From Polynucleobacter sp. (GTDB lineage Bacteria > Pseudomonadota > Gammaproteobacteria > Burkholderiales > Burkholderiaceae), in assembly GCA_023253245.1 (NCBI GenBank), contig JALRHB010000029.1, forward strand, positions 1 to 12,380: DNA of 12,380 nucleotides, given 5' to 3'. A program made the position numbers and the translations under genes. Positions 1 through 7,026 of the stretch are shown piece by piece (the stretch's first letter is position 1; each line of letters begins with the position of its first letter). The notes under the pieces are model-generated. The model searched no databases, had not been told where the DNA came from, and was given only the letters and a program-made list of their open reading frames with translations.

Positions 1-495
1 CTTTTTAGGGCTACTGATAATCGTGGGCCAGGAGAGATCTCTGCAAAACGCCCCCATACATATCAGTATTGCGTATGGTTAGCTGAGAAATTAGGGATCC
101 CATTTCAATTTCCAGATCATCACCCATTTATGACCGTTGCACCACAGCGCCTATTGGCTCAAGAAGATGGAAATTGGGATATGGTGGAGCGCGCCTTTAA
201 TTATGTTTGGCTGGAGGGCAAGGACCCCAGCTTATCCTGGCCTCAGTTTTGTGAATATTTAGGTCTATCTGCCCAAACCCCAAAGCCAGATAGTCTGTCA
301 GTTAAACAAAAACTGATTGCGAACACGAACTCCGCTAAAGATGCTGGCGCATTCGGAGTTCCTGCCTTAACCATCAATGACCAATGTTTTTGGGGGCTCG
401 ATACGATTGACTGGGTGATTGATTATCTAGCTAACCCTGAAATGTTCGATGCACCCTCTTACGTGCACGCCAAAACCAGCCCGTCTGGGCTGTAG
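1..495 (+). CDS. 2-hydroxychromene-2-carboxylate isomerase family protein (DsbA fold), 5' end outside window
   Basis: The reading frame is open from the first base, so the gene begins upstream; 164 residues are visible of a family usually about 200 long. Visible hallmarks are an AEI/GEI-S-AKRP stretch near the left edge followed by WLAEKLGIPFQFP, and near the C-terminus a GVPALTINDQCFWGLD segment. The latter matches the cis-proline GVP loop and the FWG-D signature of the HCCA isomerase / kappa-class GST-like branch of the DsbA family. Family members are glutathione-dependent isomerases known from naphthalene degradation, but many chromosomal copies have no proven substrate and no aromatic-degradation gene is visible here. 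The N-terminal thioredoxin-type active-site segment is off the window, so catalytic competence cannot be judged. The last 20 or so residues form a polar tail beyond the conserved fold. The family call is firm; the substrate is unknown. Confidence 0.85.
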   Translation, partial: LFRATDNRGPGEISAKRPHTYQYCVWLAEKLGIPFQFPDHHPFMTVAPQRLLAQEDGNWDMVERAFNYVWLEGKDPSLSWPQFCEYLGLSAQTPKPDSLSVKQKLIANTNSAKDAGAFGVPALTINDQCFWGLDTIDWVIDYLANPEMFDAPSYVHAKTSPSGL

Positions 496-566
496 ATGGC
501 GACGTCACCCCCATCCCAATACAATCGACTTATATTCACTCTACATTTATCAAAAGGATTAAGATC

Positions 567-1142
567 ATGCGCAATATTTTTGCCTCCATCATATTTGCTG
601 CAACCTGCTTAAGCAGTCTCAGTGCTCTTGCTGGCCCCAAAGTTGAATTTAAGACAACTATGGGTAACTTTGTTGTTGAACTCAACTCAGAGAAAGCGCC
701 AAAGACGACTGCCAATTTTCTAAATTATGTAAATAGTGGTTTTTACAACGGCACTATTTTTCATAGGGTAATTAATGGCTTTATGATTCAGGGGGGTGGC
801 TTTACTCCAGACTTGGTTCAAAAACCCACGAATGCTCCAGTAGCCTCAGAGGCGCAAAATGGCTTGAAGAACCAAACATATACTATCGCGATGGCCCGCA
901 CTTCCGATCCTGATTCCGCTACTTCTCAATTTTTTATCAACGTTAAAGATAACGAAGGCTTAAATTATCCTAATGCCATGGGCAACGGTTATACCGTCTT
1001 TGGCAAAGTGATTTCTGGGATGCAAACGATTGATGACATTCGCAAGGTTCCGACAATGATTGCAAGCGCACCAAAGATGGGTCGTATGGCAGATGTACCG
1101 AGCAAAACAGTAACCATCGAATCGGCAACTGTTTTGAAATAA
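567..1142 (+). CDS. ppiA: Periplasmic peptidyl-prolyl cis-trans isomerase, cyclophilin type
   Basis: A 191-residue cyclophilin that isomerises X-Pro peptide bonds and helps exported proteins fold. Residues 1-22 form a Sec signal peptide: basic RN start, hydrophobic IFASIIFAATCL core, and an ALA cleavage motif before Gly23, which places the enzyme in the periplasm. The cyclophilin domain spans about 24-190. The core FHRVINGFMIQGGGF (residues 65-79) contains the catalytic-site Arg67, Phe72 and Gln75 equivalents, followed by TSQFFINVKDN and YTVFGKVISGM, all standard for bacterial single-domain cyclophilins. The start is supported by an AAGGA ribosome site at 554-558, eight bases before the ATG. 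It lies 71 bases after the isomerase-family gene and 23 bases before the PabB-PabC fusion. The symbol ppiA is given because of the signal peptide (cytoplasmic PpiB lacks one); exact orthology is not proven. Confidence 0.93.
   Translation: MRNIFASIIFAATCLSSLSALAGPKVEFKTTMGNFVVELNSEKAPKTTANFLNYVNSGFYNGTIFHRVINGFMIQGGGFTPDLVQKPTNAPVASEAQNGLKNQTYTIAMARTSDPDSATSQFFINVKDNEGLNYPNAMGNGYTVFGKVISGMQTIDDIRKVPTMIASAPKMGRMADVPSKTVTIESATVLK
1103..1136 (+). other. Inverted repeat with long loop at the end of the cyclophilin gene
   Basis: CAAAACAGT at 1103-1111 is exactly complementary to ACTGTTTTG at 1128-1136, giving a possible 9-bp stem with a 16-base loop. It ends four bases before the cyclophilin stop codon, and a run of seven T follows at 1148-1154. 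The 11-base gap between stem and T run, together with the large loop, makes a standard intrinsic terminator unlikely. It might act as a weak attenuator or 3' stabiliser, or be coincidence within coding sequence. Confidence 0.3.
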
Positions 1143-1165
1143 TCAACTTTTTTTCATCCGATCCG

Positions 1166-3007
1166 ATGATGATTCTGCTAGATGATGCTCAAAGCACTTC
1201 ACTACAGCCGACGAGTCGCCTCTATCGAGAGCCACTGCGTAGCTGGAGCATCTCAGCTTCGAGTCTTGATATAGAGACTAAAAAGCGTATTGAACAATGT
1301 TTATCTGAAATCCAAGAAGCACTGCATCATGGGCAATTCTTGGTAATCGCTTTTAGCTATGAGCTAGGACGTTACATACATCGATTACCCCCCAGAATTA
1401 GCAATAATCAAAAAGCACTATCTCATCCCATCATTACAGCCTGGGCATTTAATTCGTTTGAAGCTTTAAGTAAAGAGCAGGCTGATACCCTTTTAAGCAA
1501 ACAACTTGCTGCAAGGGGTCAAGATAGTACAGCATCAGGGGTTGCCAATCTTCACCAATCGCTTAACGAAGAAGAATTTACGCGGGATATTGATACCATT
1601 CGCGGATACATTCAGGATGGTGATTGCTATCAAATTAATCATACCTATCGAATCACTGGAGACATCTACGGAGAGCCCCTGGCTCTATACAAGCGTCTCA
1701 GGAAACGCCAGCCCGGAAGGTTTGGGGCTTACATTGAAGACGGTGAGAACTATATTCTCTCCCAATCCCCAGAATTATTTATTCAACGTAATGGTGACAC
1801 CTTAACTGCTATGCCCATGAAAGGCACAGCCAATGCTCTGAGTGACTCAGCAACACAACTTTGTAACGACACCAAGAATCAAGCTGAGAATGTCATGATT
1901 GTCGATCTATTACGTAACGATTTGAGCAGGCTTGCATTACCAGGGACAGTTAAGGTGCCGCATCTTTTTGAGGTTGCAAGATATGGCAATGTCCTACAGA
2001 TGACATCGACCGTTAAGGCTCAAGCAAAACCTAGTATTGAGTTATTTGACGTTCTGAATGCTGTCTTTCCATGTGGATCGGTAACTGGAGCACCCAAAAA
2101 GCGTAGCATGGAGATCATTCAAGAGCTTGAACCACATGATCGAGGATATTACTGTGGCGCTTTGGGCTGGTTAGATCCTAGTGGTGATTTTGCGCTGAGT
2201 GTGCCTATTCGCACCATTGAGATTCATCGCGATGAACAGACCCATGCATCTCGGTTTACTTTGGGTGTGGGCGCAGGCATCACGATTGATTCAGACGCGC
2301 AGCAAGAGTGGGATGAATGTCATATCAAAGCAAGGTTCTTAAGCGAGCTTCCTAGTGAAGTAGGCTTATTTGAAACAATTCTTGTGTCCAAGGGTGAACC
2401 AGCACAGCTTGCACGACACCTCAATCGTCTTGAGCATTCTGCAAAAGCCCTTTTAATCCCTCTCTCAAAAGATCATGTCATTCAGGCAATTAAAACAGCA
2501 TGTAGTGATTGCGATAAATCCAAGCAATATCGATTGAGAGTTGATCTAGAGGCCAAAGGAGCTGTTACATGCCAATTAACTCCCCTGACGGCAATTGAAG
2601 AAAACGTAAAGGTTTTTTGGGCTAAAGATATTCTGCCCAATCCAGATAAAGCAATCATGCACTCTGGAAATATCTTGTTACAACACAAAGTCACCAGTCG
2701 AGATACTTATGATTTGGCATGGCAAAAAGCACAATCTCTAGGCGGATTTGATGCCCTGTTTATCAATGAAAAGGGGTTTGTAACCGAGGGTGGTCGCTCA
2801 AGCATTTTTATACGACCTCACAATGACGGTGCATGGCTGACACCTCCAGTCAACGCTGGGGTCTTGCCTGGTGTGATGCGCTCTATCATTCTAAATGACG
2901 CAAAATGGAATGCCCATGAAGCTAACCTTACTATCGAAGATGTGAAAAACGCACAGGCTATTATGCTCACTAATGCATTACGCGGCGTTATTCCGGCCTA
3001 TCTTTAG
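1166..3007 (+). CDS. pabB: Bifunctional aminodeoxychorismate synthase component I / 4-amino-4-deoxychorismate lyase (PabB-PabC fusion)
   Basis: A 613-residue cytoplasmic fusion covering two steps of p-aminobenzoate synthesis for folate. Residues about 1-395 are a chorismate-binding PabB domain. PMKGT places Lys219 at the position of the E. coli PabB lysine that attacks chorismate (anthranilate synthases have Ala there); NVMIVDLLRNDLSRL and CGSVTGAPKKRSMEI (from residue 303) are further family motifs. Residues about 398-613 are a class IV PLP aminotransferase-fold lyase (PabC): GLFETILV at its start, HKVTSRDTYD with the expected PLP lysine at Lys508, and EGGRSSIFI with Glu541. Together they would turn chorismate plus ammonia into aminodeoxychorismate and then into PABA and pyruvate; the PabA glutaminase is not in the window. 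Two tandem ATG codons (1166, 1169) open the gene and no clear Shine-Dalgarno is seen. The N-terminal LLDDAQST-TSRLY stretch is typical of these fusions and supports this start. Confidence 0.93.
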   Translation: MMILLDDAQSTSLQPTSRLYREPLRSWSISASSLDIETKKRIEQCLSEIQEALHHGQFLVIAFSYELGRYIHRLPPRISNNQKALSHPIITAWAFNSFEALSKEQADTLLSKQLAARGQDSTASGVANLHQSLNEEEFTRDIDTIRGYIQDGDCYQINHTYRITGDIYGEPLALYKRLRKRQPGRFGAYIEDGENYILSQSPELFIQRNGDTLTAMPMKGTANALSDSATQLCNDTKNQAENVMIVDLLRNDLSRLALPGTVKVPHLFEVARYGNVLQMTSTVKAQAKPSIELFDVLNAVFPCGSVTGAPKKRSMEIIQELEPHDRGYYCGALGWLDPSGDFALSVPIRTIEIHRDEQTHASRFTLGVGAGITIDSDAQQEWDECHIKARFLSELPSEVGLFETILVSKGEPAQLARHLNRLEHSAKALLIPLSKDHVIQAIKTACSDCDKSKQYRLRVDLEAKGAVTCQLTPLTAIEENVKVFWAKDILPNPDKAIMHSGNILLQHKVTSRDTYDLAWQKAQSLGGFDALFINEKGFVTEGGRSSIFIRPHNDGAWLTPPVNAGVLPGVMRSIILNDAKWNAHEANLTIEDVKNAQAIMLTNALRGVIPAYL

Positions 3008-3016
3008 AAAGCAAGC

Positions 3017-3577
3017 ATGAAGTTCTGCTCCAACTGCGCCTCACCTGTCACCATTAAAGTTCCAGCAGATGATTCTCGTGAACGTCACGTCTGCGAATCC
3101 TGCGGAATGATTCATTACCTTAATCCTCGTAATGTCGTTGGAAGTATTCCCATCTATGGCGATCAAGTCTTGCTTTGCAAACGAGCTATAGAGCCACGTC
3201 TTGGCTACTGGACTCTGCCGGCAGGCTTTATGGAGTTAGGCGAGAGCACTAGTGCGGGAGCTGCACGCGAAACCCAGGAGGAAGCAGGCGCCTCAGTAGA
3301 AATTGGCCCCCTTTATTCATTATTAAATGTTCCTCATGCAGAACAAGTGCATCTCTTTTATTTAGCGCAAATGCATCAGCCAGATTTTTGTGCGGGCGAA
3401 GAAAGTCTTGAGGTGGCTCTATTTTATGAACATGAAATCCCCTGGCAAGAAATAGCCTTTCCAACTGTTAAGCAAACCCTTGAATGGTTTTTTGCCGATC
3501 GGGCTGCGGGATTGCTTCATCCCGATGCCATGATAGCCGTTAGGACTAGAGATATTCTCCGAACTGAGAAGATCTAG
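3017..3577 (+). CDS. Nudix hydrolase with N-terminal zinc ribbon
   Basis: A 186-residue hydrolase of nucleoside-diphosphate-linked compounds. Four cysteines in two CxxC pairs (Cys4/Cys7 and Cys26/Cys29) form an N-terminal zinc ribbon. The Nudix box is complete at residues 70-92: Gly70, Glu76, Arg84-Glu85, Glu88-Glu89 and Gly91 fit G-x5-E-x7-R-E-U-x-E-E-x-G-U, the Mg-binding catalytic helix. The preceding RLGYWTLPAGF is typical of the zinc-ribbon group often labelled ADP-ribose or NADH pyrophosphatase-like. The substrate cannot be read from sequence. The gene starts nine bases after the pabB stop, so it is probably co-transcribed; that position makes a folate-related substrate such as dihydroneopterin triphosphate possible, though this is only an inference from context. 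The upstream ribosome site is weak (AGAAAG-like). Confidence 0.9.
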   Translation: MKFCSNCASPVTIKVPADDSRERHVCESCGMIHYLNPRNVVGSIPIYGDQVLLCKRAIEPRLGYWTLPAGFMELGESTSAGAARETQEEAGASVEIGPLYSLLNVPHAEQVHLFYLAQMHQPDFCAGEESLEVALFYEHEIPWQEIAFPTVKQTLEWFFADRAAGLLHPDAMIAVRTRDILRTEKI

Positions 3578-3591
3578 ATAGGCGCGCAATT

Positions 3592-4329
3592 ATGAGCAAT
3601 ATTGCATGGTTAGGTGCTCACGACCCCTTTCCCAATCCACTGATTTCGCCTGATCCTGACCCTAGCGTTCCAGGTTTAATTGCTGTCAGTGAACGTATTT
3701 ATCCAGGTCAACTTTCTAGAGCTTATCAATTGGGCATTTTTCCCTGGTATTCAGATAACCAACCAGTGCTATGGTGGTCACCCAACCCGCGCATGGTGCT
3801 TCGACCAACACACTTTAAATGTCATGACTCCCTTAAAAAGACTATCCGACATTTTCTAAGCGATCCAAGTAAATCCCTCCAGGTTGATCATGATTTCCCG
3901 AGTGTCGTTCGCTCCTGCGCTACTGCCAAAAGAAAAGATCAAGATGGCACCTGGATTACTCATGAAATTATGGACGCATATGCCAAACTACATGAGGAGG
4001 GTCACGCCCATAGCATCGCCATTATTGATCACAAGCAGGTGATTGGAGGCTTATATTGTGTATCCTTTGGCGGCATGGTCTTTGGAGAATCTATGTTTAG
4101 CGATCAAACCAACTCCTCTAAACTAGCATTGGCCGCTCTTTGCGCCTGGTGCGCCCGGCACGCTGTAGAAATGATTGATTGCCAACAAGAAACAGCGCAT
4201 CTTTACTCCCTTGGTGCGGCACCCATCTCACGTGAGCTATTTTTGGATGGCCTGCATAAGGCCCTAAAGCAAACTAATATAGAACTTCCTTGGATTTTTA
4301 ATAAAGAGATACTGGGTCACTGGTTATGA
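3592..4329 (+). CDS. aat: Leucyl/phenylalanyl-tRNA-protein transferase
   Basis: A 245-residue cytoplasmic enzyme that moves Leu or Phe from aminoacyl-tRNA onto proteins with N-terminal Arg or Lys, producing N-degrons read by ClpS and degraded by ClpAP. The family signatures are all present in order: FPWY (residues 50-53), WWSPNPR (61-67), GTWIT (119-123), EEGHAHS (135-141), IGGLY-VSFGGMVFGESMFS (151-169) and IDCQQ (195-199). By motif position, Glu166 and Gln198 correspond to the glutamate and glutamine described as active-site residues in E. coli Aat (Glu156, Gln188). Its length is normal for the family. It starts 14 bases after the Nudix gene and overlaps bpt through an ATGA, indicating translational coupling of the two N-degron transferases. 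Confidence 0.97.
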   Translation: MSNIAWLGAHDPFPNPLISPDPDPSVPGLIAVSERIYPGQLSRAYQLGIFPWYSDNQPVLWWSPNPRMVLRPTHFKCHDSLKKTIRHFLSDPSKSLQVDHDFPSVVRSCATAKRKDQDGTWITHEIMDAYAKLHEEGHAHSIAIIDHKQVIGGLYCVSFGGMVFGESMFSDQTNSSKLALAALCAWCARHAVEMIDCQQETAHLYSLGAAPISRELFLDGLHKALKQTNIELPWIFNKEILGHWL

Positions 4330-5072
4330 CGCAGCTAAAAGAACTTCCTTTAACAACTTTGCAGTTTTATGCGACTGCACCCTATCCCTGTAGTTATCTA
4401 CCTGGAAAAATTGCTCGCTCACAAGTCGCTACCCCATCTCATTTAATTCATGCAGGGTTATACGGTGATCTAGTCAATGCAGGATTTCGTCGAAGTGGCT
4501 TATATACCTACCGCCCATATTGCGATGAGTGTCGAGCCTGTATCGCAACTCGCATTCCAGTTGCGAAGTTTCAGGCCAATCGTAGTCAACGTCGCTGTTT
4601 GAAAAGAAACCAAGGTCTAGATATCCGGGTCTTAAATCTTGGCTACCAAGACGAACATTACGAGCTATATCAACAATATCAAAGCGCACGTCATGCTGAT
4701 GGGGAAATGAATCGCGATGATCAAGATCAATATATGCAATTTTTATTGCAAAGCCGAGTTAACTCGCGCATTGTGGAGTTTCGAGATGGGCAATATGATT
4801 CTCATCCCGGTAAGCTGCGTATGATCAGCATGATTGATATTCTTGATAATGGGATCTCATCGGTCTACACTTTCTTTGATACTAGCAATCCGTCTGCCAG
4901 CTATGGTACTTACAGTATCTTGTGGCAAATTAGGCAAGCACTTGAACTGCAACTACCCTATCTCTATCTTGGCTACTATATTCAGGATAGCGAGAAAATG
5001 TCATACAAAGCCAAATTTCAGCCCATTGAAGGTTTAATCGATGATCATTGGCAACCCATCCTTGCGCGATAA
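4326..5072 (+). CDS. bpt: Aspartate/glutamate leucyltransferase (Bpt/ATE family)
   Basis: A 248-residue cytoplasmic aminoacyl-tRNA-protein transferase of the ATE fold. Bacterial Bpt attaches Leu to N-terminal Asp or Glu; older annotations call it arginyltransferase. The N-terminal ATE domain contains PYPCSYLPG (Cys22) and the YRPYCDECRAC cluster (Cys66, Cys69, Cys72), then RSQRRCLKRN. The C-terminal ATE domain holds QYQSARHADGEM and SVYTFFDTSNPSASYGTYSIL, and ends with LGYYIQDSEKMSYKAKFQP, the most conserved block. The start codon lies inside the aat stop (ATGA at 4326-4329), so it is probably translated by reinitiation. Length and motifs are complete. Together with aat it covers both basic and acidic N-terminal residues for the ClpS-dependent N-degron pathway. 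Confidence 0.96.
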   Translation: MTQLKELPLTTLQFYATAPYPCSYLPGKIARSQVATPSHLIHAGLYGDLVNAGFRRSGLYTYRPYCDECRACIATRIPVAKFQANRSQRRCLKRNQGLDIRVLNLGYQDEHYELYQQYQSARHADGEMNRDDQDQYMQFLLQSRVNSRIVEFRDGQYDSHPGKLRMISMIDILDNGISSVYTFFDTSNPSASYGTYSILWQIRQALELQLPYLYLGYYIQDSEKMSYKAKFQPIEGLIDDHWQPILAR

Positions 5073-5081
5073 TGTTCACTT

Positions 5082-6116
5082 ATGTTCGATACCTACCCGC
5101 TTTTACGCCCCTGGCTTTTTTCTCTTGACCCGGAAGAGGCTCATCGCATCACACTAGACAATCTTGATCGAGCCCAGCGTTGGGGTCTATTGCGGTGTTT
5201 AATCAAACAACCAGCATCCGATCCGCGAAACCTGTGTGGTATCACCTTTCCCAATCCGGTTGGCCTTGCGGCTGGCTTAGATAAAGATGGTCAACATATC
5301 GATGCTTTAGCAAGTTTGGGCTTCGGCTTCTTAGAAATCGGCACAGTGACGCCCAAGCCACAAGCGGGCAACCCCAAACCTAGAATGTTTAGACTTCCTG
5401 ATGCAAGAGGCATTATTAATCGCATGGGGTTTAATAATGATGGGGTTGATGCTTGTGTCAAAAGAGTTCGCCAATCCGAGTTTTGGCAAAACGGCGGGAT
5501 CGTTGGTTTAAATATTGGGAAGAATGCAAGCACTCCTATTGAAGATGCGGCAAGCGACTATGTCACCGCAATGACAGCGGTATATGAAACGGCCTCTTAC
5601 ATCACCATTAATATTTCTTCACCAAACACCCAAAATCTTCGAGCTTTGCAAGGCGAGCAAATGCTGCGCTCACTTTTAGCTTCGGTTGACCTTGCCCGGA
5701 AAAGCTTGAGTGATCGCTACAGCACTCGCAAGCCATTATTTCTCAAAATTGCGCCAGATTTAGATGGTCAAGATATAGGTTTCATCGCGGACCTCTTGTT
5801 GGAATTTCACATCGACGCGATTATTGCCACCAATACCACTATTGCGCGCGAGTCTGTCCAAAACCTCCCCTTTGGTAATGAAGCTGGTGGCTTATCTGGT
5901 GCCCCGGTTCGCGAGGCATCAACTCATATCATCCGCTTACTTAAGAAACAGTTGGATGATCGAATCCCGATAATTGGGGTTGGTGGAATCATGTCCGCTC
6001 AAGATGCAGTAGAAAAAATTAAGGCTGGCGCTAGTTTGATTCAGCTTTATAGTGGTTTGATTTACAGAGGTCCTAAACTCATCTCAGAATGCGCTTCCGC
6101 CCTTAAGGACCTCTAA
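5082..6116 (+). CDS. pyrD: Dihydroorotate dehydrogenase (quinone), class 2
   Basis: A 344-residue FMN enzyme oxidising dihydroorotate to orotate in pyrimidine synthesis, passing electrons to membrane quinones. The N-terminal stretch (YPLLRPWLFSLDPEEAHRITL) is the amphipathic quinone-binding extension that defines class 2. Then come NPVGLAAGLDKDG, FLEIGTVTPKPQAGNPKPR, INRMGFNNDG, and NISSPNTQNLRALQ, in which Ser180 occupies the class 2 catalytic-base position (Ser175 in E. coli). IATNTT, GGLSGAPV and IPIIGVGGI followed by LIQLYSGLIYRGP complete the FMN phosphate site. It begins nine bases after bpt and probably closes the operon. An ATG overlapping the bpt stop at 5072 is in another frame and stops after about 18 codons, so 5082 is the start. 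Confidence 0.97.
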   Translation: MFDTYPLLRPWLFSLDPEEAHRITLDNLDRAQRWGLLRCLIKQPASDPRNLCGITFPNPVGLAAGLDKDGQHIDALASLGFGFLEIGTVTPKPQAGNPKPRMFRLPDARGIINRMGFNNDGVDACVKRVRQSEFWQNGGIVGLNIGKNASTPIEDAASDYVTAMTAVYETASYITINISSPNTQNLRALQGEQMLRSLLASVDLARKSLSDRYSTRKPLFLKIAPDLDGQDIGFIADLLLEFHIDAIIATNTTIARESVQNLPFGNEAGGLSGAPVREASTHIIRLLKKQLDDRIPIIGVGGIMSAQDAVEKIKAGASLIQLYSGLIYRGPKLISECASALKDL

Positions 6117-6149
6117 GCATTTGCTGTAAATGATACCTCTGATTTCATA

Positions 6150-6181
6150 TTGTGCAATTTTGCCCAAAAATTGGCTACAAT
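6150..6181 (+). promoter_or_regulatory. Candidate promoter and inverted-repeat operator of the IclR gene
   Basis: A TACAAT at 6176-6181 is a good -10 box (5 of 6 consensus bases) placed seven bases before ATG 6189, so transcription should start at or next to the start codon. The best -35 match, TTGTGC at 6150-6155, is 20 bases away and weak. Between them, CAATTTT (6155-6161) and AAAATTG (6167-6173) form an exact 7-bp inverted repeat with a 5-base spacer. Many IclR-type regulators repress their own genes from palindromes at the promoter, so this is a plausible autoregulatory operator. Not demonstrated. Confidence 0.45.
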
Positions 6182-6188
6182 TAACCTT

Positions 6189-7007
6189 ATGAGTAATGTG
6201 AAATCTACAAAACCTACAAAGGTGCCAGGTGAAGCAGGCAAAACTGCGATTCAGGTAGTAGACCGCATGATGAATCTACTTGATGCTTTAGCAATGCATG
6301 AGGATTCAACAAGCCTCAAAGTATTAGCTGAAGAAACTGAATTGCACCCTTCTACAGCTCATCGAATTCTGAATGATTTAGTAGCTTGTAGACTGGTTGA
6401 GCGTGGTGACAGCGGCACCTATCGCCTAGGTCTCAAAGTACTAGAACTGGGCAACTTGGTAAAGGCGAGACTCTCAGTGCGAGAGGCTGCTCAGGCTCCC
6501 ATGAGAGCTTTGCATAAGATAACCGGTGAAACAATTAACCTCTCAGTCCGCCAAGGCGATGAGATTGTTTATATTGATCGCGCATATAGTGAGCGATCTG
6601 GCATGCAAGTTGTTCGAGCCATTGGAGGTCGTGCCCCACTACATCTAACCTCCGTAGGAAAGCTATTCTTAGCTAGCGATGACCCAAGTCAAGTCAGGGC
6701 TTATGTCACTCGCACAGGCCTTGCCGGACATACTCGCAACAGCATTACTGAAATGGCTAAGTTAGATGATGAACTAAACCAAGTTAGAAAAATGGGTCAC
6801 GCTCGTGACAATGAAGAGTTGGAACTCGGTGTGAGTTGTGTTGCTGCAGAAATTTTAGATGACAGTGGTAAGTTGGTAGCAGGACTATCTTTGAGCTCCC
6901 CCACAGATCGGATTCAATCTGACTGGGTAAAGCTTTTACAAGATACCGCACTGCAAATATCAAAAGGCATGGGCTACAAACCCAAGACCACCGAATCTGG
7001 CTCTTAA
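6189..7007 (+). CDS. IclR family transcriptional regulator
   Basis: Counting from ATG 6189 the protein has 272 residues, normal for IclR regulators. A winged helix-turn-helix lies at about 20-85: IQVVDRMMNLLDAL, then LKVLAEETELHPSTAHRIL as the recognition region, and YRLGLKVLELG at the wing end. The effector-binding domain fills about 95-268 and ends with the family block ELELGVSCVAAEILDDSGKLVAGLSLSSP. The open frame extends upstream to a TTG at 6150, but those 13 codons overlap the probable promoter and do not look like IclR sequence, so ATG 6189 is preferred. There is no Shine-Dalgarno before it (AATTAACCTT), which fits a leaderless message. It follows pyrD by 72 bases and converges with the PBP7 gene. 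Effector and target genes cannot be inferred from the neighbours. Confidence 0.92.
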   Translation: MSNVKSTKPTKVPGEAGKTAIQVVDRMMNLLDALAMHEDSTSLKVLAEETELHPSTAHRILNDLVACRLVERGDSGTYRLGLKVLELGNLVKARLSVREAAQAPMRALHKITGETINLSVRQGDEIVYIDRAYSERSGMQVVRAIGGRAPLHLTSVGKLFLASDDPSQVRAYVTRTGLAGHTRNSITEMAKLDDELNQVRKMGHARDNEELELGVSCVAAEILDDSGKLVAGLSLSSPTDRIQSDWVKLLQDTALQISKGMGYKPKTTESGS

Positions 7008-7026
7008 TTAATGATTCGTAAGGCTC

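Noticed and set aside
520..536. TACAAT and TATATT as -10 boxes upstream of the cyclophilin gene
   Set aside because: No acceptable -35 at 16-18 bases for either, so no promoter is called.
1506..1805. 99-codon open frame inside pabB, same strand
   Set aside because: Lies wholly inside the PabB domain, whose motifs are in the other frame; its translation resembles no family and it has no ribosome site.
4834..5037. 67-codon frame inside bpt
   Set aside because: Overlaps the most conserved block of Bpt in another frame; no independent signals.
6118..6132. CATTT-GCTGT-AAATG hairpin after the pyrD stop
   Set aside because: Only 5 AT-rich base pairs and no T run, too weak for a terminator call.
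6150..6188. TTG start extending the IclR regulator by 13 residues
   Set aside because: Overlaps the -10 box and inverted repeat; the residues are not IclR-like and there is no ribosome site.
7005..7026. Search for a terminator between the convergent IclR and PBP7 genes
   Set aside because: Only a TTAATTAA palindrome at the IclR stop and no GC stem; the two genes converge with 19 bases between them and no visible terminator.
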